Positions 41,363 to 50,680 are shown, counted from the first letter of the stretch. The stretch is DNA of 64,000 nucleotides from Gracilimonas sp017641085 (GCF_046115515.1 NZ_CP175953.1); one strand, 5' to 3'. Program-made: numbers and translations. Notes: generated by a model from the sequence alone, not told the origin.

Positions 41363-42268
41363 TTGAAAAATGTAATTCTATATCTCATACCGGCCCTGAT
41401 CTGGGGCTCCACCTGGTTTGCCATCACCTTTCAGGTTGGGGAAGTTGACCCTATTGTTTCGGTAAGCTACCGGTTTTTGTTGGCCGGATTGATATTGCTG
41501 GGATATGCTAAAATCAGGAGATTAAATCTTATCTACAGCCTGTCCGAACATAAGTTCATATTTCTTCAGGGTGTGTTTTTGTTTGGATTTAACTACTGGA
41601 TGGTATATCTCGCCGAGCAGACACTTACAAGTGGGTTGGTAGCTCTTGTTTTCTCCACCATGCTGTTCATGAATATTTTCAACAGTCGTATCTTTCTGAA
41701 AAATGTTATCCCCTGGAAGGTATATGGCGGGGCAGTTCTCGGGTTAATGGGTATTGTGATGATTTTCTACCAGGACCTGCTGAGCTTTTCTTTCTCTGAC
41801 TCCGCTTCCATTGCGCTGTTGCAAGCGGTTGGCGCAGCATATATTGCGTCTTTGGGTAATATCATTTCGGCAAGGAATCAGTCAGCGGGTTTGCCGGTAA
41901 TCCAAACTAATGCTATAGGTATGACCTATGGCGCAATTGCAATGGCTGCGGTTGCTTTGTTAGCTGGATATGAATTTTCGTACAGTGCAGCCTTCTCCTT
42001 TAGTCTTTCTCTGCTGTATTTGGCGGTGTTTGGATCCGTTTTTGCATTCGGGGCTTATCTGAGTTTGATAGGTCGAATTGGTGCCAGCCGGGCGGGATAT
42101 GTTCAGCTGGTAGTTCCTATCATCGCCCTCATATTATCCACCATATTTGAAAACTATAGCTGGACGATAACAGGCATCGTGGGGGTGGCTTTCATTATCT
42201 CCGGTAACTTTATTGTACTGGAACGCGGCAAAACGAAGCAGGCGCCTCTTGCCTCTGAATCTATATAG
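41363..42268 (+). CDS. EamA/DMT family transporter
   Basis: A 301-residue inner-membrane protein with about ten helices in two repeats. ALIWGSTWFAITFQVGEVDP is the characteristic first EamA helix, and SVSYRFLLAGLILLGYAK the second. The second half repeats the pattern with GAAYIASLGNIISARNQSAG and LSLIGRIGASRAGYVQLVVP. It likely exports a metabolite or amino acid. The start is a TTG at 41363; no nearer ATG precedes the first helix. It is followed by marR on the same strand with a palindrome between, so the MarR protein may control this transporter, though the palindrome lies downstream of eamA. Confidence 0.87.
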   Translation: MKNVILYLIPALIWGSTWFAITFQVGEVDPIVSVSYRFLLAGLILLGYAKIRRLNLIYSLSEHKFIFLQGVFLFGFNYWMVYLAEQTLTSGLVALVFSTMLFMNIFNSRIFLKNVIPWKVYGGAVLGLMGIVMIFYQDLLSFSFSDSASIALLQAVGAAYIASLGNIISARNQSAGLPVIQTNAIGMTYGAIAMAAVALLAGYEFSYSAAFSFSLSLLYLAVFGSVFAFGAYLSLIGRIGASRAGYVQLVVPIIALILSTIFENYSWTITGIVGVAFIISGNFIVLERGKTKQAPLASESI

Positions 42269-42299
42269 CTGCCAGAACAGCCTTCAGTGTAAATTTGTT

Positions 42300-42315
42300 T
42301 GAACATTGATGTTCA
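42300..42315. promoter_or_regulatory. Operator-like palindrome before marR
   Basis: TGAACAT-TG-ATGTTCA is a perfect palindrome, ending 48 bases before the marR ATG; probable autoregulatory site. Confidence 0.5.
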
Positions 42316-42363
42316 GACATTATATTGAGCGCAATTATATCATCTGCAATAAAAACTGATTAT

Positions 42364-42807
42364 ATGAGTGCTAACGCTACTGCAACGGCTCTAAAAAACG
42401 TCTGGCGCGAACTGAGAACGAACATCTTTGAAACGGAAGTCTGGCTTCGGGCGGCCATAAAGGAGTTCCTGGATGAATTCGATTTAACACCGCAACAGCT
42501 TTCTATACTCAGAATATTGAAGGCAGCCAATAATGAACCGATGTCCACCAAGCAGATTCAGGAGGAAATGATGGACAAAAGCTCGGATACTTCCCGCCTT
42601 GTGGACAGGCTTATAAAAAAAGACCTGGTCCGTAAGCGTAAAGATCCCAACGATGGTCGCTTGATTCAGGTATTCATCAAATATGAAGGCCTTCGTTTAT
42701 TGGCACAGATCGAAGATCGTATTCATACCCTCGATGAAAAGTTCACACTGATTTCCGAAGAAGAAGCCGAGCAGCTGAACTTGTTACTGGAAAAAGCGCG
42801 TTCTTGA
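42364..42807 (+). CDS. MarR family transcriptional regulator
   Basis: A 147-residue winged-helix protein. FDLTPQQLSILRILKAANNE is the first helix pair, MSTKQIQEEMMDKSSDTSRL the recognition helix region and VRKRKDPNDGRLIQVFIKYE the wing with its conserved D-x-R. The flanking helices form the dimer interface. MarR proteins release DNA when bound by small phenolic or oxidative ligands. ATG 42364 is chosen over 42325 as the upstream 13 codons cover the promoter. A perfect palindrome 48 bases upstream suggests autorepression. Confidence 0.92.
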   Translation: MSANATATALKNVWRELRTNIFETEVWLRAAIKEFLDEFDLTPQQLSILRILKAANNEPMSTKQIQEEMMDKSSDTSRLVDRLIKKDLVRKRKDPNDGRLIQVFIKYEGLRLLAQIEDRIHTLDEKFTLISEEEAEQLNLLLEKARS

Positions 42808-42872
42808 ATTTAACCCCGTCATCCTGTACTATCGGTCAATTATTTTAAAATTCAGGCGGAGGAATGTATTAG

Positions 42873-43249
42873 ATGAATAATGCGATAAACTGGTTCGAGA
42901 TACCGGCCAACGATATTGACCGGGCAAAAAAGTTCTACGAAACTATCTTTGAGTTTGAAATGCCGGAACTTGATATAGGAGATGGTTTACGTATGGCACT
43001 TTTCCCTGCCACTACGGGAACTGTGGGTGGCACAATCATCGAGAATAAGGAATGGTACTTTCCGAGTGATAGTCACGGCCCTCTTTTATACCTGAACGCC
43101 AATCCCAATTTACAATCCATACTTGATCGGGTGGAAGAGGCCGGGGGAAAGTCATGATCCCCAAAAGACTTATCACCGAAGACAATGGCTATATGGCCGT
43201 GATACTGGATAGCGAAGGTAACCGAATAGCGCTTCATTCCAACGAATAA
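42873..43249 (+). pseudogene. VOC-family (glyoxalase-like) protein, frameshifted in a G run
   Basis: Frame 1 gives NNAINWFEIPANDIDRAKKF, FYETIFEFEM and DRVEEAGGKS then stop at 43157. The family sequence continues in another frame: MIPKRLITEDNGYMAVILDS, with EGNRIALHSNE and stop at 43249. One extra G in the five-G run at 43143-43147 yields AGGKVMIPKR and an intact 125-residue protein, typical of single-domain glyoxalase/bleomycin-resistance-like proteins. If intact, the metal ligands would be the His/Glu of the betaalphabetabetabeta repeats. Mutation, slippage and sequencing error are all possible. Confidence 0.85.
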
Positions 43250-43252
43250 CAC

Positions 43253-44014
43253 CTACCGGTAGAACTCTTTATTCTTAAGCTGAACCGAGGCCGCGTAATA
43301 AGCCGCGCCCACAATACTTGCATTATTAAGCAGGCTGGCAGCCTTAAACTTGGTCTTTATTTTGATGTAGGGAAAGGTTTTATCGGCTTTCTTGGAAAGC
43401 TGCCCGCCAAGGATGAAAAGATCGGGATGAAAAAGCCGCTCATACTGCTCTAATACCAGCTGTAGCCGTTTGCCCCAGGTTTTCTTTCGGATTCCTTCTT
43501 CTTTTCGGACCCGGTTCGAGGCTCTTTCTTCAATGCTAATTCCCTTTATTTCAACCTGGCCTAATTCAGTGTTGGGAACCAACGTGCCATCCACAAATAT
43601 GGATGAGCCAATTCCGGTACCTACCGTTAATACAATTACGGTTCCGCGCTGTTCTTTGCCCACGCCGAATTTCATTTCCGCCAAGCCTACAGCATCCGTG
43701 TCGTTAATCACGCTTACGTTACATCCGGTGATTTCGGTAAACAGATGGTCGGCATCGGCATCCACCCAGCCTTGGTCCATCCGGGTGGTGGAGAGTACGA
43801 TTCCTTTGCTGGTTGCTGCCGGGAAGGCGCATCCGATCGGGCCATCCCAGTCAAACTTCTTAACCACCTTGTGCAGTTTTGAGATGAGCTTATGCGGGCG
43901 GGTATCATCAATTTTATCAGTTGTACGTTTCTTGGATACAATCTCTCCTTTGTCTGTATCCACGATGGCACCTTTGATGCCGTAACTTCCAATATCGATC
44001 CCTAAAACTTCCAC
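43253..44014 (-). CDS. ppgK: Polyphosphate glucokinase-like ROK kinase
   Basis: A 253-residue cytoplasmic sugar kinase of the ROK/hexokinase fold. LGIDIGSYGIKGAIVDTDKG is the phosphate-1 motif, GCAFPAA and NDTDAVGLAEMKFG give the sugar-binding block with catalytic Asp, and LTVGTGIGSS is the phosphate-2 motif. The length and the conserved LFILGGQLSKKADKT match polyphosphate:glucose phosphotransferases, which use polyphosphate or ATP to make glucose 6-phosphate. The donor cannot be decided from sequence alone. The stop is three bases from that of the convergent VOC gene. Confidence 0.8.
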   Translation of the reverse strand: MEVLGIDIGSYGIKGAIVDTDKGEIVSKKRTTDKIDDTRPHKLISKLHKVVKKFDWDGPIGCAFPAATSKGIVLSTTRMDQGWVDADADHLFTEITGCNVSVINDTDAVGLAEMKFGVGKEQRGTVIVLTVGTGIGSSIFVDGTLVPNTELGQVEIKGISIEERASNRVRKEEGIRKKTWGKRLQLVLEQYERLFHPDLFILGGQLSKKADKTFPYIKIKTKFKAASLLNNASIVGAAYYAASVQLKNKEFYR

Positions 44015-44066
44015 AAATCCGGTGTTTAATTAGTTCGGGACAAACATAGCGAAAAAATGATTAGGT

Positions 44067-44104
44067 ACATAGTAGAGTCACAAAATCTTGTGACTCTACT
44101 ATGT
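44067..44104. repeat. Perfect 17-bp hairpin, GTAGAG-type, copy 1
   Basis: ACATAGTAGAGTCACAA (44067-44083), loop AATC, and its complement (44088-44104). A relative lies at 63938-63979. Confidence 0.85.
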
Positions 44105-44128
44105 TATCTGCAATGAAGGTTGAAGGAA

Positions 44129-47100
44129 TTATTTCTCTACAACTACCCAGCCTTCTTCATCTACCATCCGTTTGGCGTATTTCCATTTGATCTCTTTGGT
44201 TTCGCCGCTGCTCATGTTTTGGACAGTTACATAATCATTTCGTCCGGGTTCATCGGCTACTTCAACCGGCTGACGTTTGGCATTGCCACCCTGTGGTTTC
44301 TGCCCCCCATTTTGTTGAGGCTGAGCCGGCGCCTTGAGTCCCATACCGGTAGAATCGGCGTGCTGGGTTTCCATCGAAGAAGTGTCGAAGCGTGACTTCT
44401 GCTTCTGGGCTTTCTCAAGTTTGGAATCCTCGGCCTGCACTTCTGGTACCGCCTTCCATATCAATGAAATAGCTTCCTGGTTGATGTCGTCGAGCAACAT
44501 CTTAAACATGTCAAATGCTTCACGCTTGTATTCAAGCAGCGGATCTTTCTGCGCAAACGAACGCAATCCGATACCTTCTTTAACGGAGTCCAGTTCCCTC
44601 AAGTGCTCCATCCATTTTTGATCGATAATGGAAAGGATGGCGCTTTTCTCCAGGGATCGTGCAACTTCACGTCCTTCATTTTCAAGAGCTGATTCCACAT
44701 CCACCACAATGCGCATGCGACGAATTCCATCGGTGAAAATAACCTGAACTTTATCGGGGCGATTTTCCGGATTGGCTTCCGTAATTCGCTTCATTACCTC
44801 GTAAAGCGGTTTGGCCATTCGTTCTTCTTTCTTACGATAAGCAGCAATAGCTTTATCGATAATGTGGTCGGTGAGATCCCGCTCGTTCATGTTGAACCAT
44901 TTCTCTCGGTCATAGTCCACATCTACGGCAAGGTGACGTAATACCGACTCATGAAGTCCGTCATAATCGCCGGCAGCTACATGTTCTTCCACCATCGACT
45001 CGATCAGGTCATCCAGCATGTCCATGATGTCTGTTCGCAGCTGATCCCCGGAAAGAGCGTGCTTTCTTCGGGCATAAATCACGTTACGCTGATTGTTCAA
45101 CACGTCATCATATTCCAGCTGTCGCTTACGGATGCTGAAGTTATTTTGCTCTACTTTACTTTGAGCTCGCTCCAGCGACTTGGTAATCCATGGATGAGTA
45201 ATAACCTCGCCTTCTTCAAAGCTGAGTTTATCCATCACATTGGCTACCCGGTCGCTCATAAACAAGGCCATCAGGTCATCTTCCAGCGACACATAAAACT
45301 GTGATTCGCCGGGATCACCCTGACGACCGGCACGTCCGCGAAGCTGTAAGTCAATACGGCGCGATTCATGCCGCTCGGTACCCAAAATAGCCAGTCCGCC
45401 TTTTTCCTTAACCCCTTTGGCAAGCTTAATATCGGTACCACGACCAGCCATGTTGGTAGCTACGGTTACGGCTCCGATTTCACCAGCTTGCTTTACAATT
45501 TCACTTTCCTTGGCGTGCTGTTTCGCGTTCAAAACATTATGCGGAATGCCGGCGCGTTGCAGCATACGGCTCAGTTTCTCAGATACATCAACACTGGTGG
45601 TACCCACCAATACCGGCTGACCTTTTTCATGGTATTCGCGGATTTTCTCAACCGATGCGTTAAATTTCTCCCGCTTGGTTTTAAAAACAAGGTCCTCTTT
45701 GTCATCGCGGGCAATAGGCTTGTTGGTGGGGATGACAACCACATCAAGTTCATAAATCTCGTTAAACTCACCCTCTTCTGTTTCCGCGGTACCGGTCATA
45801 CCGGCAAGTTTGTTGTACATTCGGAAATAATTCTGAAGGGTAATGGTAGCATAGGTCTGTGTGGAAGCCTCAACTTTTACTTCCTCCTTAGCCTCAATCG
45901 CCTGGTGCAGGCCATCGGAATATCGGCGTCCGGAAAGTACACGACCGGTGTGCTCATCCACGATATTTACCTTGCCATCCTGAACAATGTATTCCTCTTC
46001 CCGCTCAAAGTTGGTGTAAGCCTTCAGCAGCTGATTTACGGTGTGGATACGATCTCCGCGTTCGGCAAATAACCGGTGCAGATCGTTGAACTTGCGCTCT
46101 CGTTCCTGCCGGACTTCCTGCTTGGCCTCTGCTATTTTCTTCTCTTTATACTCTTCACTGAAATCGTCATTATTCTTGATTTCATTCAGCTTCTCTTCTT
46201 CGAGCTCTTCAATTTCTTTTTCGATGACGGCCGTTTCTTCCCCTAAATCCGGGATTACGAAAAAGTCTTCATCTTCTCCTTTTTTGGTGATGAATTCCCG
46301 GCCTTTCTCCGTCATCTCGATAGAGTTCATCTTCGGGTCAACCGCATAGAACAAATACTCATCCACCACAGGCATGTTTTTGGCGTTATCCTGCAGGTAG
46401 AAAGATTCGGTACTCTGAATCAGTTTCTGAATTTTAGGATCCTGCTGAAGTTTTCGCAGTTGTGAGTTTTTCGGGAAACCGCGAACGGCACGAAAGAGAG
46501 CGAGTCCGGCTTTTTCTTCATCGCCTTCATCCAGCAGCTCTTTTCCTTCTTTCACAAGATTGGCAACCAATTTCTTCTGAGCATTAACCAGCGATTCCAC
46601 ACGAGGCTTCATTTCCACGTATTTCCCGGACTTGTTGTCCTGCGGAACCGGACCTGAAATGATAAGTGGAGTACGGGCCTCATCAATCAGGATGGAGTCA
46701 ACCTCATCAATAATGGTGTAGTGATGTTCGCGCTGAACCAACTGCTCCTGTTCAACTACCATGTTATCGCGGAGGTAGTCGAAGCCAAATTCGTTATTGG
46801 TTCCGTAGGTGATATCCGCTTTGTAGGCTTTTCGTCGCTGTTCGGTGCTGGGTTGATAGCGGTCCACACAATCCACATGCAAGCCGTGGAAATTAAAAAT
46901 AGGTTCATTCCACTCGGCATCACGCATGGCAAGGTAGTTGTTCACCGTCACAACGTGTACGCCTTTTCCGGCAAGTGCATTCAGGTAAGCCGGGAATATG
47001 GCGACCAGCGTTTTACCTTCACCGGTTTTCATCTCAGCGATGCGGCCCTGGTGCAGTACAATCGCGCCAATCAGCTGTACATCATAAGGCACCATTTCCC

Positions 47101-47524
47101 AGGTAATTTCATTGCCGCCTACTTTCCAGGACTTTCCGACAAATCGTCGGCAGGTATCTTTAAGCACGGCAAAGGCCTCGGGCAAAATGTCATCCATAAC
47201 CTCTTCGATGATGTCCAGCTCCTGCTGTTCCAGCTCTTCCAGGTGCTCGGCCATTTCACGGTGTTCGCCGGGACCGATGTTCTCAATATCATCAAGCTGT
47301 TTTTTTATCTCTTTTATCTCGGCAACCGTTTCGGCCGTAGCATCTTTGATTTTTTGCTTAAACTCTTCCGTTTTGCCTTTAAGCTCATCATCGCTGAGCT
47401 GCTTCATTTGCTCTTCGTAGCTCTTGATTTTATCTACGATAGGCTGAATCTTTTTAATGTCCTTCTCACTCTTGGAACCAAAGACTTTGGTAATCACCTT
47501 ACCAACTTTATCTAATATATCCAT
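44129..47524 (-). CDS. secA: Protein translocase subunit SecA
   Basis: A 1131-residue ATPase that drives preprotein export through SecYEG. Walker A is in MKTGEGKTLVA, and the DEAD-like region reads IDEVDSILIDEARTPLIISG. Further SecA motifs are TNMAGRGTDIKL, GTERHESRRIDLQLRGRAG and RQGDPGESQFYVSLEDDLMA. The protein is longer than E. coli SecA because of an acidic, coiled insertion (about residues 310-510, with EKEIEELEEEKLNEI and QEVRQERERKFNDL) typical of Bacteroidota. The C-terminus lacks the usual Cys-rich zinc site and ends MVDEEGWVVVEK. It is a single gene with a long upstream gap. Confidence 0.97.
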   Translation of the reverse strand: MDILDKVGKVITKVFGSKSEKDIKKIQPIVDKIKSYEEQMKQLSDDELKGKTEEFKQKIKDATAETVAEIKEIKKQLDDIENIGPGEHREMAEHLEELEQQELDIIEEVMDDILPEAFAVLKDTCRRFVGKSWKVGGNEITWEMVPYDVQLIGAIVLHQGRIAEMKTGEGKTLVAIFPAYLNALAGKGVHVVTVNNYLAMRDAEWNEPIFNFHGLHVDCVDRYQPSTEQRRKAYKADITYGTNNEFGFDYLRDNMVVEQEQLVQREHHYTIIDEVDSILIDEARTPLIISGPVPQDNKSGKYVEMKPRVESLVNAQKKLVANLVKEGKELLDEGDEEKAGLALFRAVRGFPKNSQLRKLQQDPKIQKLIQSTESFYLQDNAKNMPVVDEYLFYAVDPKMNSIEMTEKGREFITKKGEDEDFFVIPDLGEETAVIEKEIEELEEEKLNEIKNNDDFSEEYKEKKIAEAKQEVRQERERKFNDLHRLFAERGDRIHTVNQLLKAYTNFEREEEYIVQDGKVNIVDEHTGRVLSGRRYSDGLHQAIEAKEEVKVEASTQTYATITLQNYFRMYNKLAGMTGTAETEEGEFNEIYELDVVVIPTNKPIARDDKEDLVFKTKREKFNASVEKIREYHEKGQPVLVGTTSVDVSEKLSRMLQRAGIPHNVLNAKQHAKESEIVKQAGEIGAVTVATNMAGRGTDIKLAKGVKEKGGLAILGTERHESRRIDLQLRGRAGRQGDPGESQFYVSLEDDLMALFMSDRVANVMDKLSFEEGEVITHPWITKSLERAQSKVEQNNFSIRKRQLEYDDVLNNQRNVIYARRKHALSGDQLRTDIMDMLDDLIESMVEEHVAAGDYDGLHESVLRHLAVDVDYDREKWFNMNERDLTDHIIDKAIAAYRKKEERMAKPLYEVMKRITEANPENRPDKVQVIFTDGIRRMRIVVDVESALENEGREVARSLEKSAILSIIDQKWMEHLRELDSVKEGIGLRSFAQKDPLLEYKREAFDMFKMLLDDINQEAISLIWKAVPEVQAEDSKLEKAQKQKSRFDTSSMETQHADSTGMGLKAPAQPQQNGGQKPQGGNAKRQPVEVADEPGRNDYVTVQNMSSGETKEIKWKYAKRMVDEEGWVVVEK

Positions 47525-48067
47525 AATGGGGTACTCGTACTCTGCGAATAATTTTTAATGTGAAGGTTGAAGTTAACCTTATATAAAGGGCGGTTCAACT
47601 GTTTACACGTTAATGATTACAAATATCCTGCCATAATTTATTTTGGCAGAACTATTCAGGTAAAACAGCCTATCTGTTCGGTGTAAGTTTGATCTCGTTC
47701 CCAACGCCCCGTTGGGAATGCCTGGTTGAACCTCTGGTTCAGAGGGGTTGCTATAGGTAAAACAGTGCCATAAACAAGGAACCAGAGGTTCTGTCATGTA
47801 TGACGAACCGGAAGTTTGTAACGAGGAAAAGATTAACAAAAAGCCATTCCGGTGATTTTATTTTCTTAATCCAAACACCTTATGATGGACAATTGCTTAG
47901 TTATAGAATCGCTTCCGATATTTTATTATTTATACAATTTTATAATTCTGACTAAATAATTAATGTTCATTAAAATAATAGCGTTCAAAAATATTGCATT
48001 AGTATTGTATAGATTAAATTTTATAAATAGATTTAAGTGTCTTTAACCTTCATAAAACTCACTTGTC
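47525..48067. repeat. Intergenic region with hairpin repeats between secA and the CBM48 gene
   Basis: No gene in 543 bp. TCCCAACGCCCCGTTGGGA (47699-47717) is a hairpin of a widespread repeat type, and GAACCTCTGGTTC (47728-47740) with GAACCAGAGGTTC (47779-47791) form a perfect 13-bp inverted pair. The last 180 bp (47,880-48,060) are AT-rich and probably hold the CBM48 promoter, but no clear motif was seen. Confidence 0.65.
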
Positions 48068-48367
48068 ATGATTTCAAAAGAATTCACTCCAAAAAGAACA
48101 GTATGTAAAGTAACACTTACGATCCCCGCCGAATGGGCCGAAAAGGAAGTGGCCGTTGCCGGCGACTTTAACGACTGGGATACCGCTTCTGAAAAACTGG
48201 AAAAGAAAAAAGATGCCTGGACCACCACGCTTCGCCTGAAGCCTGAGAACGAGTATAAGTTTAAATACTTTATTGATGGCGAGCGCTGGGAAAACGACGA
48301 TGCCGCGGACAAATACGTGCCTAATGAATTTGGTACCGAAGATTCTGTAGTCTCGATTGGGGAGTGA
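48068..48367 (+). CDS. Stand-alone glycogen-binding / isoamylase N-terminal-like domain protein (CBM48)
   Basis: A 99-residue cytoplasmic protein comprising a single CBM48-type Ig-like domain. VTLTIPAEWAEKEVAVAGDF, with DWDTASEKLEKKKDAWTTTL, and ENEYKFKYFIDGERWENDDA match the family, whose aromatic residues bind alpha-glucan chains (as in AMPK beta and branching enzyme). There is no catalytic domain attached. The gene is transcribed alone, with an AT-rich upstream region. It may anchor other proteins to glycogen or regulate; this is inferred. Confidence 0.85.
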   Translation: MISKEFTPKRTVCKVTLTIPAEWAEKEVAVAGDFNDWDTASEKLEKKKDAWTTTLRLKPENEYKFKYFIDGERWENDDAADKYVPNEFGTEDSVVSIGE

Positions 48368-48460
48368 TAACAGATCCCAATTTTTTGCTGGAACATTACC
48401 GGGTTTATTTTACTTTGTATGATTCGGTGGGTTTATCACTAACTAATGCGAGATTGAATT

Positions 48461-49240
48461 TTGTTCGATTCAGAACTTTTTGAGAATCATTTAGCTACGT
48501 CCTGGCTGGGGCGTAGCTTTTATTTTTTTGAGGAATTGCCCTCAACCAACTCCTATTCAAAGCAGCTTAATGGGGAGAATTCTCAACATGGAGCGCTGGT
48601 TTTAACGGATGATCAAACCGGGGGGCGGGGGCAATACGATCGTATATGGAAGGCTGAACCGGGGAAGAATCTAACCTTCAGCCTGGTTTTTGAGCCTCAG
48701 AAAGCCGAACGGTTTACCTTGCTTACTTTAGCATGTGCCCTGGCTGTTTCAGAAATTGTGAATGCCTGCGCAGAAGTTGATACCAAACTGAAATGGCCTA
48801 ACGACATCCTGTGTAATGGCAAAAAACTCTGCGGTATTCTCACCGAAACTCAGTTCTCCGGAAATAAGCTGGAACGTGTGGTAGTTGGCCTCGGCTTAAA
48901 TATAAACCAAGTTGAGTTTCAGGGAGGGTTGGCTGAAAAAGCTACCTCTTTAAGGAAGGAATGCGGCAAAGAGTTTTCAAGAGAAAAGGTGTTGGCCGAT
49001 ATCCTTCAAAAAATTGAATACCGCTATCGGTTATGGAATCAGTTTGATGCCGACCTGGTGAAACAGATAAACCGGGCACTGATTGGTTTTGGAGAATGGA
49101 CCCGGCTGGAAGTAAATGACGAACAGCTGGATGGCGAGTTTAAGTTTCTCGGAGTGGATGAATCGGGTTCGCTCATTGCGCTCAATAAAGATTATGACAT
49201 CCGAAGCTTTTCTCACGAACAGGTCCGCGTCCAGGCATAA
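48461..49240 (+). CDS. birA: Biotin--[acetyl-CoA-carboxylase] ligase
   Basis: A 259-residue cytoplasmic enzyme that attaches biotin to the carboxylase carrier protein. The signature FEELPSTNSYSKQL followed by LVLTDDQTGGRGQYDRIW contains the biotin loop; the usual GRGR reads GRGQ, a tolerated variant. KLKWPNDILCNGKKLCGILT is the adenylate-binding segment, and VVGLGLNINQVEF follows. It has no N-terminal DNA-binding domain, so it does not act as a repressor. The start is a TTG at 48461; an ATG at 48446 is followed by an in-frame stop. It ends before a hairpin-rich gap. Confidence 0.92.
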   Translation: MFDSELFENHLATSWLGRSFYFFEELPSTNSYSKQLNGENSQHGALVLTDDQTGGRGQYDRIWKAEPGKNLTFSLVFEPQKAERFTLLTLACALAVSEIVNACAEVDTKLKWPNDILCNGKKLCGILTETQFSGNKLERVVVGLGLNINQVEFQGGLAEKATSLRKECGKEFSREKVLADILQKIEYRYRLWNQFDADLVKQINRALIGFGEWTRLEVNDEQLDGEFKFLGVDESGSLIALNKDYDIRSFSHEQVRVQA

Positions 49241-49291
49241 TATGCATTTGCATATTAATGCATATAAGTATTGATGAGGCTGATTCTGGCT

Positions 49292-49363
49292 CAAGCGTCT
49301 GCTTGGACGAAAGGTAATTCTAAATTGGTTTTCCTGTTCAAATAAAGCACAAGCGGACGCTTG
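49292..49363. repeat. Inverted-repeat pair CAAGCGTCTGCTTG / CAAGCGGACGCTTG
   Basis: The two 14-bp palindromic arms (49292-49305, 49350-49363) differ by one base pair in complement; a common type of dispersed palindrome. Confidence 0.7.
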
Positions 49364-49390
49364 CGCTATTTGGGATGGGATGCATAAAAC

Positions 49391-49425
49391 AAAAAAAGCC
49401 TGCTTGAATGAACAAGCAGGCTTTT
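49391..49425. terminator. Bidirectional terminator between birA and the oxoamine synthase gene
   Basis: AAAAGCCTGCTTG (49394-49406), loop, CAAGCAGGCTTTT (49413-49425), with A and T runs on both sides. Confidence 0.9.
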
Positions 49426-49453
49426 CAATAAAATTAAAAAAGCAGGGCTTTAA

Positions 49454-50680
49454 TTAAGCACTAAGCTTTTCAGCAGCTTCGAATACAAACTCTTTGATTG
49501 CCCCAAAAGCTTTAAGAGTTTTTTCGATGTGTGCATCGTTATGAGCTGCGGTAGGGATGAGGCGAATCAGTACTGTTCCTTTAGGAACTACCGGATAGGC
49601 AACACCACTTACAAATACGCCGTGTTCTTCACGAAGCTTGCGCATAATATCCTGGCATAGATCCGTGCTTCCTTTAGTCAGAACCGGAGTTACCGGGCTT
49701 TCTGATGGAAGAACCGTATATCCCAGATCACGAAGTCCTTCGCGAAGTTTGAGTGTATTACTCCACAGTTGTTCTCGCCACTCAGGATGATCTTTAATCA
49801 TCTGCAGGCGTTTGCGTGCAGTAACAGCCATAGGCAGAGGTAGTGATTTAGCAAATACCTGACTGCGTGAGTTGGCTTTCAGGAATTCAATAACACGCGG
49901 CTCGGAAGCAATAAAAGCTCCGATCAAGGCAAATGATTTTGCGAAAGTACCGAAGTACACATCAATTCCATCCTGAATGCCAAGGTGTGTTCCTGTACCG
50001 GAACCGTCTTCACCCATTGTTCCAATACCGTGGGCATCATCTACCAACAAGCGGAAAGGCACTTCTTTTTTGAGCTCAATAATTTCTTTAAGAATACCGA
50101 GGTCTCCGGTCATGCCAAAAACACCTTCCGTTACAACAAGGATGGAAGAATTGTCTTTGCGTTTTTTGTCGGCACGGTACAGTTGCTTTTTAAAGCTTTC
50201 GATGTCGTTATGCTTAAACACAGACTTGTCGGCCATGGAAAGCTGCTTTCCATCTACAATACAAGCGTGGCTCAGCTCATCGTAAATAAGGAAGTCATTG
50301 CGATCTACCAGGGAGTGGATGGTACTCATAATGCCCTGATAACCATAGTTGAGAAGCTGAGCAGATTCTTTGTGTACAAAAGCTGCCAGTTCTTCTTCCA
50401 GTTTTTCGTGCTCGGTAGTGTTACCGGTCATCAGCCGGGCACCCATTGGTGCACTCAGGCTGTATTTTGCGGTGGCTTCAGTGTCCACTTTTTTAATTTC
50501 CTCGTTGCTTCCAATGCCGAGGTAGTCGTTAATACTCCAAACGACCATATCCTTGCCGTTGAATTGCATTTCCGGTCCCAAAGGTCCTTCCAGTTTAGGA
50601 AAAGTGTAGTACCCGTAACCTTCAGAAGTGAATGGGCCAAGCGGACTTGGTCGGCCCTCAAGCTTATCAAATAAATCCAT
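49454..50680 (-). CDS. Alpha-oxoamine synthase family PLP enzyme (KBL/SPT/BioF-like)
   Basis: A 408-residue PLP enzyme. The substrate-entry block NDYLGIGSNEE, then SLSAPMGARLMTGNTTEH, GYQGIMSTI, DELSHACIVDG, LLVDDAHGIGTMG and the PLP-lysine motif FGTFAKSFALIGAF match the family that joins an acyl-CoA to an amino acid. The closest functional type may be serine palmitoyltransferase, which starts sphingolipid synthesis in many Bacteroidota, or 2-amino-3-ketobutyrate CoA ligase; I cannot choose. It is a single minus-strand gene bounded by a terminator. Length is normal. Confidence 0.85.
   Translation of the reverse strand: MDLFDKLEGRPSPLGPFTSEGYGYYTFPKLEGPLGPEMQFNGKDMVVWSINDYLGIGSNEEIKKVDTEATAKYSLSAPMGARLMTGNTTEHEKLEEELAAFVHKESAQLLNYGYQGIMSTIHSLVDRNDFLIYDELSHACIVDGKQLSMADKSVFKHNDIESFKKQLYRADKKRKDNSSILVVTEGVFGMTGDLGILKEIIELKKEVPFRLLVDDAHGIGTMGEDGSGTGTHLGIQDGIDVYFGTFAKSFALIGAFIASEPRVIEFLKANSRSQVFAKSLPLPMAVTARKRLQMIKDHPEWREQLWSNTLKLREGLRDLGYTVLPSESPVTPVLTKGSTDLCQDIMRKLREEHGVFVSGVAYPVVPKGTVLIRLIPTAAHNDAHIEKTLKAFGAIKEFVFEAAEKLSA

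Noticed and set aside
46721..47515. A 264-residue open frame opposite secA
   Set aside because: It lies wholly antisense to secA, shows no family motif and reflects secA codon bias.
49985..50674. A 229-residue open frame opposite the oxoamine synthase gene
   Set aside because: It is entirely antisense to a well-supported gene, with no recognisable domain.
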